From the NCBI RefSeq assembly GCF_004684095.1, contig NZ_SRII01000005.1, positions 428,103 to 492,102 of the forward strand: a stretch of 64,000 nucleotides of DNA, read 5' to 3'. Shown here in pieces: positions 9,671 through 20,190 of the stretch. Each line of letters opens with the position of its first letter. The first letter of the stretch is position 1. This DNA is from Hymenobacter sp. UV11. Lineage in GTDB: Bacteria; Bacteroidota; Bacteroidia; Cytophagales; Hymenobacteraceae. The notes under the pieces were generated by a model. It worked only from the letters and a program-made list of their open reading frames with translations. It ran no database searches and had not been told where the DNA came from. Both the position numbers and the translations under genes were made by a program.

Positions 9671-9702
9671 AAAACCCCCGCCGTAAGAACGGCGGGGGTT
9701 TT
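9671..9702. terminator. Bidirectional terminator after the barrel gene
   Basis: A perfect 14-bp stem (9671-9684 with 9689-9702) has a 4-nt loop and A/T ends, serving the convergent genes on both sides. Confidence 0.92.
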
Positions 9703-9726
9703 TTATGTGCAAGCAGGTAGCCCTGA

Positions 9727-9897
9727 CTATACGGGGTTACGGCCGCTGATAACGCGCAACAAAATGGCAATAATGGCAATCACCAGCAGGATGTGCAGCA
9801 GGTTGTTGCCTGCCAGACCAGCACCTAAGATGCCGAAGAAGCCGAGGGCCCAAATGAGGATGAGAACTACGGCGATGATATACAACAAATTGCCCAT
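9727..9897 (-). CDS. Small lmo0937-type membrane protein
   Basis: The 56-residue peptide MGNLLYIIAVVLILIWALGF... has two hydrophobic helices separated by GILGAGLAGNN and ends in RVISGRNPV. This is the pattern of the lmo0937/DUF5670 small membrane proteins, often linked to general stress, though no function is proven. The open frame extends 14 codons upstream, but the MGNLLYIIAVV start at 9897 is the family-typical beginning. It is monocistronic. Confidence 0.72.
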   Translation of the reverse strand: MGNLLYIIAVVLILIWALGFFGILGAGLAGNNLLHILLVIAIIAILLRVISGRNPV

Positions 9898-10038
9898 GAG
9901 TGAAAAAAGAAAGAAGAGTGGTGAAAGGGATGGAAACAAACCTTTACGGCTTGGTAGGGCTTTGTACGGTGTGGCTGGAAAAAGGATGAAGTTGATGCTA
10001 AAAAAATTCGCCTGACGGCTTCTGCCTGCCGGTTTCAG

Positions 10039-10046
10039 TAACTTTG
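10039..10046 (+). promoter_or_regulatory. -7 box of the hydroxyacyl-CoA dehydrogenase gene
   Basis: TAACTTTG matches the TAnnTTTG consensus, 58 bases before the ATG at 10105. Confidence 0.45.
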
Positions 10047-10104
10047 CGGAGCGGTGAAGGCCCCCAGCCGGCCGTTTTCCCTACCCCCCTTTTTCTCCCA
10101 CCCT

Positions 10105-10992
10105 ATGCACGTTGCCGTTATTGGCTCGGGCACGATGGGCAATGGTATTGCCCACGTTTTTGCCCAGCACGGATTTTCCGTGGCCCTCATTGATATCAAC
10201 CAGCCGGCCCTCGACCGGGCGCTGGGCACCATCACCAAAAACCTCTACCGCCAGGTAGCCAAAGCCACGCTGAGCGAGGAGGACAAAACCACCACCCTGG
10301 GCCGCCTGCGCACCTTCACGAGCCTGGCCGAGGGCGTAGCCAACGCCGAGCTAGTAGTAGAGGCCGCCACCGAAAATGTGGACCTCAAGCTTCAGATTTT
10401 TCGCGACCTCGACCAGTACGCGCCGGCCGGGGCCATCCTGGCCAGTAACACGTCGTCGATTTCGATTACCAAAATCGCGGCCGTTACCAAGCGCCCTATC
10501 CAGGTAATCGGGATGCACTTTATGAACCCTGTGCCGGTAATGAAGCTGGTGGAGGTAATTCGCGGCTACGCTACCTCCGATGAGGTGACGCAGCGCGTGA
10601 TGGACCTGTCGCGCCAGCTCGGCAAAACGCCCACTGAGGTCAACGACTACCCCGGCTTCGTGGCCAACCGCATTCTCATGCCCATGATTAACGAGGCCAT
10701 TATCAGCCTGTTTGAGGGGGTAGCGGGCGTCGAAGAAATCGACACGGTGATGAAGCTCGGCATGGCCCACCCGATGGGCCCGTTGCAGTTGGCCGATTTC
10801 ATTGGGCTCGACGTGTGCCTGGCCATCCTGCGGGTGCTGCACGAGGGCCTCGGCAACCCCAAGTACGCGCCCTGCCCGCTGCTGGTGAATATGGTGATGG
10901 CCGGCCGCCTGGGCGTGAAGTCGGGCGAGGGCTTTTATCAGTACACGGCCGGCTCGAAAGACCTGGTGGTGGCCAGCCACTTCCGCAAGTAG
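10105..10992 (+). CDS. 3-hydroxybutyryl-CoA dehydrogenase
   Basis: The 295-residue protein opens with a Rossmann NAD(P)-binding motif VIGSGTMGNGIAHVFAQHG. LASNTSSISIT follows, then HFMNPVPVMKLVEVI, which carries the catalytic His, and the C-terminal 3HCDH domain with PGFVANRILMPMINEAI and HPMGPLQLADFIGLDVCL. It interconverts acetoacetyl-CoA and 3-hydroxybutyryl-CoA. The length fits the stand-alone PaaH/Hbd type rather than the fused FadB type. The ATG at 10105 is chosen because the upstream in-frame residues are not family-like. No other beta-oxidation gene is adjacent. Confidence 0.92.
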   Translation: MHVAVIGSGTMGNGIAHVFAQHGFSVALIDINQPALDRALGTITKNLYRQVAKATLSEEDKTTTLGRLRTFTSLAEGVANAELVVEAATENVDLKLQIFRDLDQYAPAGAILASNTSSISITKIAAVTKRPIQVIGMHFMNPVPVMKLVEVIRGYATSDEVTQRVMDLSRQLGKTPTEVNDYPGFVANRILMPMINEAIISLFEGVAGVEEIDTVMKLGMAHPMGPLQLADFIGLDVCLAILRVLHEGLGNPKYAPCPLLVNMVMAGRLGVKSGEGFYQYTAGSKDLVVASHFRK

Positions 10993-11106
10993 AGCCGTTT
11001 CGCCACGCCTCATTTCACCGAACGGTATTACCCCAAACTTCGTTAACCAAGCACGCTGACGTCAGAATCAGCGCAATCAGTTTAATCTGCGCAAATCTGC
11101 GATTTT

Positions 11107-11643
11107 ATGGAATATGCATTGTTTGGGGCCGGCTGCTTTTGGTGCGTCGAGGCCGTTTTTCAAAATTTAAAGGGGGTAGAGAAAGTGGTTTCCGGCTATG
11201 CCGGTGGCCGCATCAAAAATCCCACCTACCGCGAAGTGTGCAGCGGCATGACGGGCCACAACGAGGTGATTAACATCACCTTCGACCCGGCCGTGATTAG
11301 CTACAAAGAGCTGCTGGAAATCTTCTGGAAAACCCACGACCCGACGACGCTCAATCGTCAGGGCAACGATGCGGGCACTCAGTACCGCTCGGGCGTTTAT
11401 TATTACAACGACGAGCAAAAAAAGCTTGCCGAAGAATACAAAAAGAAGCTCAACGACGGCCACGCCTTCCCCGACCCCGTGGTGACGGAAATTATGGCGG
11501 CGCCCGAGTTTTACCCGGCCGAAGATTACCACCAGAATTACTTCAACATGCACGGCCACGAGCCCTACTGCCAGTTTGTGGCTAAGCCCAAAGTAGATAA
11601 GGTGAAGGCGCTATTTGGGGAGAAATTAAAGGAAACTGTCTGA
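11107..11643 (+). CDS. msrA: Peptide-methionine (S)-S-oxide reductase MsrA
   Basis: The 178-residue enzyme repairs methionine-S-sulfoxide in proteins. The catalytic GCFWC motif is at 9-13 (C10 nucleophile), and FQNLKGVEKVVSGYAGG, THDPTTLNRQGNDAGTQYRS and AEDYHQNYF are all characteristic. There is no signal peptide, so it is cytoplasmic. The last codons and the stop (TCTGTCTGA-type end) lie inside the left arm of a 55-bp inverted repeat whose right arm encodes the end of dapD. Confidence 0.96.
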   Translation: MEYALFGAGCFWCVEAVFQNLKGVEKVVSGYAGGRIKNPTYREVCSGMTGHNEVINITFDPAVISYKELLEIFWKTHDPTTLNRQGNDAGTQYRSGVYYYNDEQKKLAEEYKKKLNDGHAFPDPVVTEIMAAPEFYPAEDYHQNYFNMHGHEPYCQFVAKPKVDKVKALFGEKLKETV

Positions 11644-11829
11644 ACCGCGGATTTATCGGATTCTTCGGATTAATCGGATTTTGTTGACGATTAACACGAG
11701 GAAAAGTACTCCGACTAGAATTAAAAAAGGCTGTCCAAATGGACAGCCTTTTTTAATTTAAAGGAAAGAAGAAATCGTCAACAAAATCCGACTAATCCGA
11801 AGAATCCGATAAATCCGCGGTTCAGACAG
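11636..11829. repeat. 55-bp near-perfect inverted repeat joining msrA and dapD 3' ends
   Basis: The left arm 11636-11690 and right arm 11775-11829 are reverse complements with one mismatch by my count. The arms include the stop codons of both convergent genes and enclose a perfect terminator hairpin. The arm carries the ATCCGCGGATT-like words seen in several other spacers of this window. Confidence 0.9.
11721..11756. terminator. Bidirectional terminator between msrA and dapD
   Basis: A perfect 16-bp stem (11721-11736 with 11741-11756) encloses an AAAT loop, with A6/T6 tracts. Confidence 0.93.
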
Positions 11830-12682
11830 ATACGTTATGCTCGCGCAGCGCATCGTTCAGGCTCGTTTTCAAGTCGGTGCTGGGCTTGCGCTGACCGATA
11901 ATCAGCGCGCAGGGCACCTGGTATTCGCCGGCCGGAAACTGCTTGGGAATAGTACCCGGAATGACCACCGAGCGCGGCGGCACGTAGCCTTTATATTCCT
12001 TGGGTTCGGCGCCGGTCACGTCGATGATTTTGGTGCTGCCGGTGATGGTGACGCCGGCGCCAATTACGGCCTCCTTACCGATGCGGCAGCCTTCAACCAG
12101 GATGCAGCGCGAGCCGATAAAGGCGCCGTCTTCGATGATGACGGGCGCAGCCTGCACGGGCTCCAGCACGCCGCCGAGGCCTACCCCCCCACTCAGGTGC
12201 ACGTGCTTGCCCACCTGGGCACATGAGCCCACGGTGGCCCAGGTGTCGACCATCGTGCCCTCGCCCACGTAGGCGCCGATGTTGGTGTAGCTGGGCATCA
12301 GGATGACGCCGGGGGCCAGGTAGGCGCCGTAGCGGGCCACGGCGGGCGGCACCACGCGCACTTTCTGGCCGGCGTAGTCGGTTTTGAGGGCCATTTTGTC
12401 GTGGTACTCGAAGGGGCCGACTTCCTGGGTGCTCATCTGGCGCAGCGGAAAGTAGAGGATAACGGCCTTCTTCACCCACTCGTTGATTTTCCACTCGCCG
12501 CCTTCCTCAGTGGGCGGCTCAGCCACGCGCAGGTGGCCTTTATCAAGCTCTTCGATAGTGTGCTCAATGGCGGTTTTGGTTTCAGGCTGGTCGAGCAGCG
12601 TGCGGTCGGTCCAGGCGGCTTCAATGGCCTCCTGGGCGGCAAAGCGGTCGAGCACGGGGCTGTGGTTGATGGTGGTGTCCAT
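11822..12682 (-). CDS. dapD: 2,3,4,5-tetrahydropyridine-2,6-dicarboxylate N-succinyltransferase
   Basis: The 286-residue enzyme of lysine/diaminopimelate synthesis transfers succinyl from succinyl-CoA to tetrahydrodipicolinate. The N-terminal helical domain contains EWKINEWVKKAVILYFPLRQM. The left-handed beta-helix of hexapeptide repeats follows, with MPSYTNIGAYVGEGTMVDTWATVGSCAQVG and HLSGGVGLGGVLEP. The C-terminal PPRSVVIPGTIPKQF is typical. Length and motif order agree with bacterial DapD, so the succinylase branch of the DAP pathway is indicated. A minus-strand -7 box lies 26 bases upstream of the ATG. Confidence 0.95.
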   Translation of the reverse strand: MDTTINHSPVLDRFAAQEAIEAAWTDRTLLDQPETKTAIEHTIEELDKGHLRVAEPPTEEGGEWKINEWVKKAVILYFPLRQMSTQEVGPFEYHDKMALKTDYAGQKVRVVPPAVARYGAYLAPGVILMPSYTNIGAYVGEGTMVDTWATVGSCAQVGKHVHLSGGVGLGGVLEPVQAAPVIIEDGAFIGSRCILVEGCRIGKEAVIGAGVTITGSTKIIDVTGAEPKEYKGYVPPRSVVIPGTIPKQFPAGEYQVPCALIIGQRKPSTDLKTSLNDALREHNVSV

Positions 12683-12708
12683 GAGAAGGAGTAAAATAGA
12701 ATTGGGCG

Positions 12709-12716
12709 CAAAACTA
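12709..12716 (-). promoter_or_regulatory. -7 box of dapD
   Basis: The minus strand reads TAGTTTTG, fitting TAnnTTTG, 26 bases before the start codon. Confidence 0.45.
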
Positions 12717-12841
12717 GCATCTTTAGGGGTGGAAAAGGCTACCGGCCGCGCGGCACGCCCTGGTTGGGGCGAGTTACGAAGCTGTTCGTTTGGCCCCTAC
12801 CCCCTTCGCGTGGGCAACTCTGCCCCGGCGCTACTTACCTC

Positions 12842-14041
12842 ATGCCAAGTCCTAACCCGGCCGCTACCCTCGTTCTGCTCGCCTCAGTGCTCAAGCCCGT
12901 CGATGATACGCGGATGCTAGGCAAGTTTGCCCGCACCCTGGCCGGCTTGGGCGTGCGGGTGGCCGTGGCGGGGCAGGCTAGCGCGGCGGCGTGGCCGGGC
13001 GCGGGCATCACGCTGCACCCCATTTTTAGCGGTGCGCGGCTGAGCCTGGGGAGGCTGCTGGCGCAGGCGCGCTACTGGCGTTTGCTGCGCCACCTGCGGC
13101 CCGACTTGGTCATCGTGCACGCGCCCGAGCTGCTGCCGCTTACGCTGCTGTGGCGGGCGCTGGGGGGGGGTAGGCAGTTCATGTATGATATCCGCGAAAA
13201 CTACGCGCTCAACGTGGGCACGCAGCAAGTGTACCGCGGGCTAACGAAGCGCACGCTGGCGGCGGGCCTGCGCTGGGTGGAAGGCGCGGCGGCGCGGCGC
13301 GCGGCGGCCGTGCTACTAGCTGAAGCCAGCTACGCCGACGAGCTGCCGTTTTTACACTCCCTACCCCCCGGCCGGGTATTGTTGCTCGAAAACAAGTACC
13401 AGCCCGCCTCCGGCGAATCCCTACCCCCCTCGGCGCGGCCCATGCCCGCCGCCACCGAGCCGCTGCGGCTGCTGTTTTCGGGTACCATCTCAGCGCTAAA
13501 CGGGGTGTGGGAAGCCATTGCCCTGACGCGGGCACTACGGGCGGCGTGGCCCGGCGAAGCCACGCTGACCATCATCGGTTTTTGCCAACAGCCCGATTTA
13601 CTGCGCGAGCTGCAAGCCACGGCGGCGGCCGACAGCGCCTGGCTCACACTGGAAGGCGGGGCTGCACTGGTGCCGCACGCCCGCATTGTGGCCGCGATGG
13701 GGCGCAGCCACCTGGGCCTGCTGCCCTACCGGCCGCACCCCAGCACGGCCCGCTGCCGGCCCACCAAGCTATTTGAGTACCTCGCCCACGGGTTGCCCGT
13801 ACTGGTGCCCGACAACCCGCTCTGGTCCAGCGTGGTGCAAGCGCACGGCGCGGGGCTGGTGGTAGATTTTGCCGAGCCGGGGCGGGCGGCGGCGGCCGTG
13901 GCGGCAACGCTGCCCACGGCGCAGTTTTACCCGGCGGGCGTGCCGGCGGGCCCGGTGCTGTGGGCGGGCGAAGGCAAAAAATTAGGGGATTTGCTGGAAA
14001 GCCTGGGGCTGGGCCCGACCTTTGCGGCCCCGTTGGCCTAA
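12842..14041 (+). CDS. GT-B fold glycosyltransferase (GT4-like)
   Basis: The 399-residue protein has an N-terminal Rossmann-like half (LVLLASVLKPVDDTRMLGKFARTLAGLG, then LVIVHAPELLPLTLLWRAL and YDIRENYALN). The C-terminal half reads LRLLFSGTISALNGVWEAIAL, GLLPYRPHPSTARCRPTKLFEYLAHGLPVLV. The E in KLFEYLA corresponds to the conserved acidic residue of GT4 enzymes. It probably transfers a sugar from a nucleotide sugar to a polysaccharide or lipid carrier, but donor and acceptor are unknown. It is a single gene, with no other polysaccharide genes adjacent. Confidence 0.72.
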   Translation: MPSPNPAATLVLLASVLKPVDDTRMLGKFARTLAGLGVRVAVAGQASAAAWPGAGITLHPIFSGARLSLGRLLAQARYWRLLRHLRPDLVIVHAPELLPLTLLWRALGGGRQFMYDIRENYALNVGTQQVYRGLTKRTLAAGLRWVEGAAARRAAAVLLAEASYADELPFLHSLPPGRVLLLENKYQPASGESLPPSARPMPAATEPLRLLFSGTISALNGVWEAIALTRALRAAWPGEATLTIIGFCQQPDLLRELQATAAADSAWLTLEGGAALVPHARIVAAMGRSHLGLLPYRPHPSTARCRPTKLFEYLAHGLPVLVPDNPLWSSVVQAHGAGLVVDFAEPGRAAAAVAATLPTAQFYPAGVPAGPVLWAGEGKKLGDLLESLGLGPTFAAPLA

Positions 14042-14165
14042 CTGGGCTGGGGCGCGCGCGTGAGCCCGGCCGTAGTCCGGGTAATTTTTTCTTACTTGCA
14101 GGTCGGTACGCGGCTGCTTTTGCGTGCCTTCGCCCTACCCTCCCACCCCTTACCCATCCTGTCTC

Positions 14166-15185
14166 ATGGCTTCTCCGACCACTTTGCGCCACGCCGAAAT
14201 TGCCGGCGTTGGCCACTACGTTCCCGACCGCGTTGTTAAAAATGCCGAGCTGGAAGAAATGATGTCTACCACCGACGCCTGGATTCAGGAGCGCACCGGC
14301 ATTCAGGAGCGGCGCTGGTTTGAGGAAGGCAAGGACACGACCGCCGGCATGGGCGCCGAAGCTGCCCGCCGCGCCCTGGCTAATGCCGGCCTGACCGTGG
14401 ACGATGTGCAGCTCATCGTATTTGCCACGCTATCACCCGATTACTTCTTTCCCGGCTCGGGCGTGCTCATGCAGCGCGAACTGGGCATGACCGGCAACGT
14501 GCCGGCCCTCGACGTGCGCAACCAGTGCTCGGGCTTCATCTACGGGCTGTCGGTGGCCGACCAGTTTGTGCGCACCGGCATGTACGATACGGTGCTGGTG
14601 GTGGGCTCCGAAATCCATTCCTCGGGCCTCGACAAAACCCAGCGGGGTAGGGCCGTTTCGGTCATCTTCGGCGATGGCGCGGGCGCCGTGGTGCTGCGCC
14701 CGGCGCGCACCGAAGGCAATGGCATTCTGAGCACGCACCTGCACGCGCAGGGCGAGTTTGCCGAAGAATTAATCGTGAAGGAGCCGGGCTCGAACCGCGA
14801 GGACCGCGTGAATTACGCCATTGCCAACGAGCAGGATATGTACCCCTACATGAACGGCCAGAACGTGTTTAAGCACGCCGTGGTGCGCTTCCCGCAGGTT
14901 ATTAAAGAGGCACTGGACCAGAACAACTACCAGCCGGCCGATATCGACCTGCTCATTCCGCACCAGGCCAACCTGCGCATTACGCAGTACGTGCAGCAGA
15001 AAATGGGCCTGGCCGACGATAAGGTTTTCAGCAACATTCAGCGCTACGGCAACACTACCGCCGCCAGCATCCCCATCGCCCTGAGCGAAGCCGTGGCGCA
15101 AGGCCGCATCAAGCGCGGCGACCTCGTGTGCCTGGCCGCTTTCGGCTCGGGCTTCACCTGGGCCTCGGCACTCATTAAGTGGTAA
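14166..15185 (+). CDS. 3-oxoacyl-ACP synthase III family protein (KAS III)
   Basis: The 339-residue thiolase-fold enzyme has the catalytic triad of KAS III: C121 in RNQCSGFIYGL, H266 in IPHQANLRI and N296 in YGNTTAAS. TTDAWIQERTGI near the start and IFGDGAGAVVL in the middle are FabH hallmarks. It condenses an acyl-CoA with malonyl-ACP. Whether it is the housekeeping fabH or a paralogue for a specialised lipid is not decidable, because no plsX, fabD or acpP is beside it. The start at 14166 skips 14 Pro-rich codons that do not match the family. Confidence 0.86.
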   Translation: MASPTTLRHAEIAGVGHYVPDRVVKNAELEEMMSTTDAWIQERTGIQERRWFEEGKDTTAGMGAEAARRALANAGLTVDDVQLIVFATLSPDYFFPGSGVLMQRELGMTGNVPALDVRNQCSGFIYGLSVADQFVRTGMYDTVLVVGSEIHSSGLDKTQRGRAVSVIFGDGAGAVVLRPARTEGNGILSTHLHAQGEFAEELIVKEPGSNREDRVNYAIANEQDMYPYMNGQNVFKHAVVRFPQVIKEALDQNNYQPADIDLLIPHQANLRITQYVQQKMGLADDKVFSNIQRYGNTTAASIPIALSEAVAQGRIKRGDLVCLAAFGSGFTWASALIKW

Positions 15186-15189
15186 TTTT

Positions 15190-15312
15190 TCAGTTAGCAG
15201 TCATCAAGTATCAGTCATCACTTCATTTGGCTTCCAAGAGGTTAGCTGACGCCTGCGACCATTGATAACTCCAAGATAATTGCCGTTTGATAACTGATGA
15301 CTGATAATTGAA
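15190..15312. repeat. Imperfect inverted-repeat spacer of ATCAGT words
   Basis: The spacer between the KAS III and DtxR genes repeats words such as AAGTATCAGTCATCA on the left and GATAACTGATGACTGATAATTG on the right, giving an imperfect palindrome of about 120 bp. It ends immediately before the DtxR start. It may be a degenerate REP-like element. Confidence 0.5.
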
Positions 15313-15965
15313 ATGACGATTACCGAGGAAAATTATTTAAAAGCCATTTACAAGCTGGCCGAAGAGGAGCCGGGGCAGGATGTGAGCACCAACCGCATTG
15401 CGGCGGCGCTGACAACGCGCGCCGCCTCCGTCACGGACATGCTGCGCCGCCTAGCCGACAAGCAGCTACTTGAATATGAGAAGTACCGGGGCGTGCGCCT
15501 CACGCCCGAGGGCCGGCGGCTGGCGCTGCTCACCGTGCGCAAGCACCGGCTCTGGGAGGTATTCTTGGTGCAGCAGCTGGGCTTCAACTGGGACGAGGTG
15601 CACGACGTGGCCGAGGAGCTGGAGCACGTGCAGTCGCCGCTGTTGATGCGGCGGCTTGACGAGTTCCTGAACTTCCCTACCCTCGACCCGCACGGCGACC
15701 CCATCCCGGCCGAAAACGGGGCCGTACGCCGGCCTGCTCACCGCTTGCTGGCCGAGCTGGGGGTAGGCGAGTGCGGCACACTGGCTTCGGTGAAAGATAC
15801 CTCCGCGCCCTTCCTGCAATACCTCGACAAAATGGGCCTGCCGCTGGGCGCGCGGGTGCGCATTCTCGAAAAAATTGCCTTCGATAATTCCCTAGAGGTG
15901 CAGATAAACGACGAGCGCACCGTCGTCATTTCGGCCGAAGTCGGGCGCAATTTATTTACTGCCTG

Positions 15966-15966
<1 letters not shown>
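15313..15966 (+). CDS. DtxR/MntR family metal-dependent regulator
   Basis: The 217-residue protein has an N-terminal winged helix-turn-helix (MTITEENYLKAIYKLAE; STNRIAAALTTRAASVTDMLRRL). The iron-dependent repressor dimerisation domain follows (RKHRLWEVFLVQQLGF, EVHDVAEELEHVQSPLLMRRLDEFL, with His/Glu metal ligands). The C-terminal part from about 145 resembles an SH3-like FeoA domain. Such proteins repress metal uptake when loaded with Fe(II) or Mn(II). No transporter is adjacent. Its stop shares one base with the mnmE start (TGATG), so it is translationally coupled to an unrelated housekeeping gene. Confidence 0.88.
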
Positions 15967-17390
<1,424 letters not shown>

Positions 17391-17424
17391 AGCAGCTGGC
17401 CAAAAATCATTGCAAACGTTACCA

Positions 17425-17508
17425 ATGCGCTTTGCAGCCCCAATCTGTGCCACTTACGGAAACCCGAGCGGGGTTTGCGTTGTACTACAGGAGGCATTAG
17501 CCAAATAA
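17425..17508 (+). CDS. Possible 27-residue small ORF
   Basis: ATG at 17425 and TAA at 17506 delimit a 27-codon frame, MRFAAPICATYGNPSGVC..., in the mnmE-gltA spacer. It has no recognised homology, and no clear ribosome binding site was seen. It could be chance. Confidence 0.15.
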   Translation: MRFAAPICATYGNPSGVCVVLQEALAK

Positions 17509-17588
17509 AAGTTGCCCGGCGCACCGCCTGGGCCGTAGCTTCGCGCCCGAAATAGGCGGCTACTTTACATCCTCTTCCTACCCAACCA

Positions 17589-18884
<1,296 letters not shown>

Positions 18885-18910
18885 GCTTTTTTCAGCTCAC
18901 GATTTTTTAG

Positions 18911-18943
18911 AGTCAGCCCGCCTTTGGTGGGCTGACTTTTTTT
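18911..18943 (+). terminator. Rho-independent terminator of gltA
   Basis: The stem AGTCAGCCC/GGGCTGACT (18911-18919 with 18929-18937), extended inward by GCC/GGT pairs, is followed by a T-run to 18943. Confidence 0.88.
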
Positions 18944-18953
18944 GGCCCCTTCC

Positions 18954-19148
18954 CTACCCCCCCACTTCGCGCTTAAGGGTGAAAAGCAGGCCACGCACCA
19001 TATTATGAGTGAAGATGGTATCGACCACCGATACCACCTCCCAGCCCTGGCTACCTAGCTGATTGAGCCGGTTCGTCAATTCCTGGTAATCAATGCCGCT
19101 AAAGAAGCCGCTTACAGTATCCAGCAGGAGGTATTCAAACTTTTTCAT
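18954..19148 (-). CDS. DUF4177 domain-containing small protein
   Basis: The 64-residue peptide starts MKKFEYLLLD and continues with YQELTNRLNQLGSQGWEVVSV and ends RGLLFTLKRE. This is the compact DUF4177 pattern of N-terminal strand, helix, 'GWE' and a C-terminal strand. The function is unknown. The upstream in-frame extension to 19199 is rejected because MKKFEY is the typical family start. The stop lies next to the gltA terminator. Confidence 0.78.
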   Translation of the reverse strand: MKKFEYLLLDTVSGFFSGIDYQELTNRLNQLGSQGWEVVSVVDTIFTHNMVRGLLFTLKREVGG

Positions 19149-19226
19149 GTGCTTCCTAAATTTCGACAAGCCATTTCGGTTGCCGCCGACGCAGGCCACT
19201 CCTGCATCGGCGGCGACCGAAATGCA

Positions 19227-19607
19227 TTATAGCCGGTGCGCCGTGAACGAGGCGCGCAGCTGCTGATAGGCCAGGCGCTGCTGGGGGTCGAGAATACTGT
19301 TGAGGGCTTGCTCGTAGCTGCGCTGCGACGAGGCTAGCTGCTCGTCGCGCTCGGCGGCAGGAGCGTTGATAATACTTTGCTCAAATACGAGCTGGCGGCG
19401 CTGCTCCAGGTAGTGCAGGTGCAGCTTCTTAATGGCCAGGTACTGCCCCTCATTGCAGTGAATGCGCCGGGCCAGGGCCTGGGTCAGCGTGGTAGCATGG
19501 GCAGCCACTGAGCGAGTATACGCCTTGGGCTCGTCGCCGGGGCTGTGGGCGGGGGTAGCACTCGTGAGGCTGGTCAGGAGGCAGGCGGCAGCTAACAGGT
19601 TCTTCAT
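19227..19607 (-). CDS. Secreted helical protein, Spy/CpxP-like
   Basis: The 126-residue protein has a signal peptide (MKNLLAAACLLTSLTSATPA). The mature part is rich in charged residues and predicted helices: HYLEQRRQLVFEQSIINAP and RSYEQALNSILDPQQRLAYQQLRASF. The 'ILDPQQRLAYQQL' ending resembles the LTxxQ repeats of Spy/CpxP periplasmic chaperone-like proteins, but I cannot assign the family securely. Another small protein of similar style is encoded at 52714-53265. A canonical promoter lies about 90 bases upstream. Confidence 0.6.
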   Translation of the reverse strand: MKNLLAAACLLTSLTSATPAHSPGDEPKAYTRSVAAHATTLTQALARRIHCNEGQYLAIKKLHLHYLEQRRQLVFEQSIINAPAAERDEQLASSQRSYEQALNSILDPQQRLAYQQLRASFTAHRL

Positions 19608-19692
19608 GGGTTAAAAAAGATTTTGGGTGAAAAAAAGGCAGGTATGACCGGCGTCCTCTCTGCTGGCCTAGCAGCGGCTGCCGGAATTGGTC

Positions 19693-19723
19693 CAAACCTA
19701 CACGCTTTTTATTTTTTGAACAA
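19693..19723 (-). promoter_or_regulatory. Canonical Bacteroidota promoter for the Spy-like gene
   Basis: On the minus strand a TTG (complement of 19721-19723) is followed after exactly 20 nt by TAGGTTTG (complement of 19693-19700). This is the -33/-7 arrangement of the Bacteroidota housekeeping sigma factor. Confidence 0.7.
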
Positions 19724-19829
19724 AACCTTGTGAACGTGGTACTTTTCTGATTGCCACATTCTACTTTAATATCAATTAACCTTCATTTACAGTATTTTAT
19801 GAGTCTTATCAAAAGCTTTACTACAGGAT

Positions 19830-19856
19830 AAAAAAAAGCCCGCGCTTAGGCGGGCA
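19830..19856 (-). terminator. Minus-strand terminator in the 19.6-20.2 kb spacer
   Basis: A GCCCGC/GCGGGC hairpin has an eight-base A-run on its left, which is a U-run for minus-strand transcripts. It may end the PD40/OmpA transcript about 340 nt after its stop, or a separate minus-strand RNA. Confidence 0.6.
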
Positions 19857-20067
19857 ATTCATTTTATTTGAATAATCCTACGAAATTTTCACTTCTTTAA
19901 AGCCTTACTTAAAGTAAATTATCTTAGATAAGGTAATGCTGCAAGCTTCGACTTAGGTTAGCAGTGAGGGGGTAGGAAAAGGTACTGAAATCAGTGGGTT
20001 GCTGGCAAAGCGGTTAAAGCTATTCGCACGGTGTTTCTCCGTGGTAACAGCTATTGCGCAGAGGTAA

Positions 20068-20150
20068 TAGCGCGAACTTTGTAGTTCGCGTCCCCGCGCC
20101 GTTAAAACCATTCGAACGACGCGGCGACGCGAACTACAAAGTTCGCGCTA
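20068..20150. repeat. REP-like hairpin, copy A (83-bp subtype)
   Basis: The outer arms TAGCGCGAACTTTGTAGTTC and their reverse complement bracket an inner CCCCGCG...CGCGG segment. Within each arm GCGAACT-TTGT-AGTTCGC is itself a small palindrome. Nearly identical to copy D at 37809-37891. Confidence 0.9.
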
Positions 20151-20190
20151 CTAACGGCGACAAGCACGGCGCTCAACTTTAGGACGGGCG

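Larger units (their letters stand above)
19608..20190. other. 583-bp intergenic region, AT-rich, no gene seen
   Basis: The left part holds the promoter of the Spy-like gene. The middle (about 19730-19960) is clearly AT-rich compared with its surroundings and contains the minus-strand terminator. The right part contains one copy of the 83-bp hairpin repeat. I see no convincing reading frame on either strand. Confidence 0.7.

Noticed and set aside
20068..20150. Repeat copies A-D considered as a CRISPR array
   Set aside because: Copies are far apart, are long hairpins, and are not separated by regular spacers; no cas genes are present.
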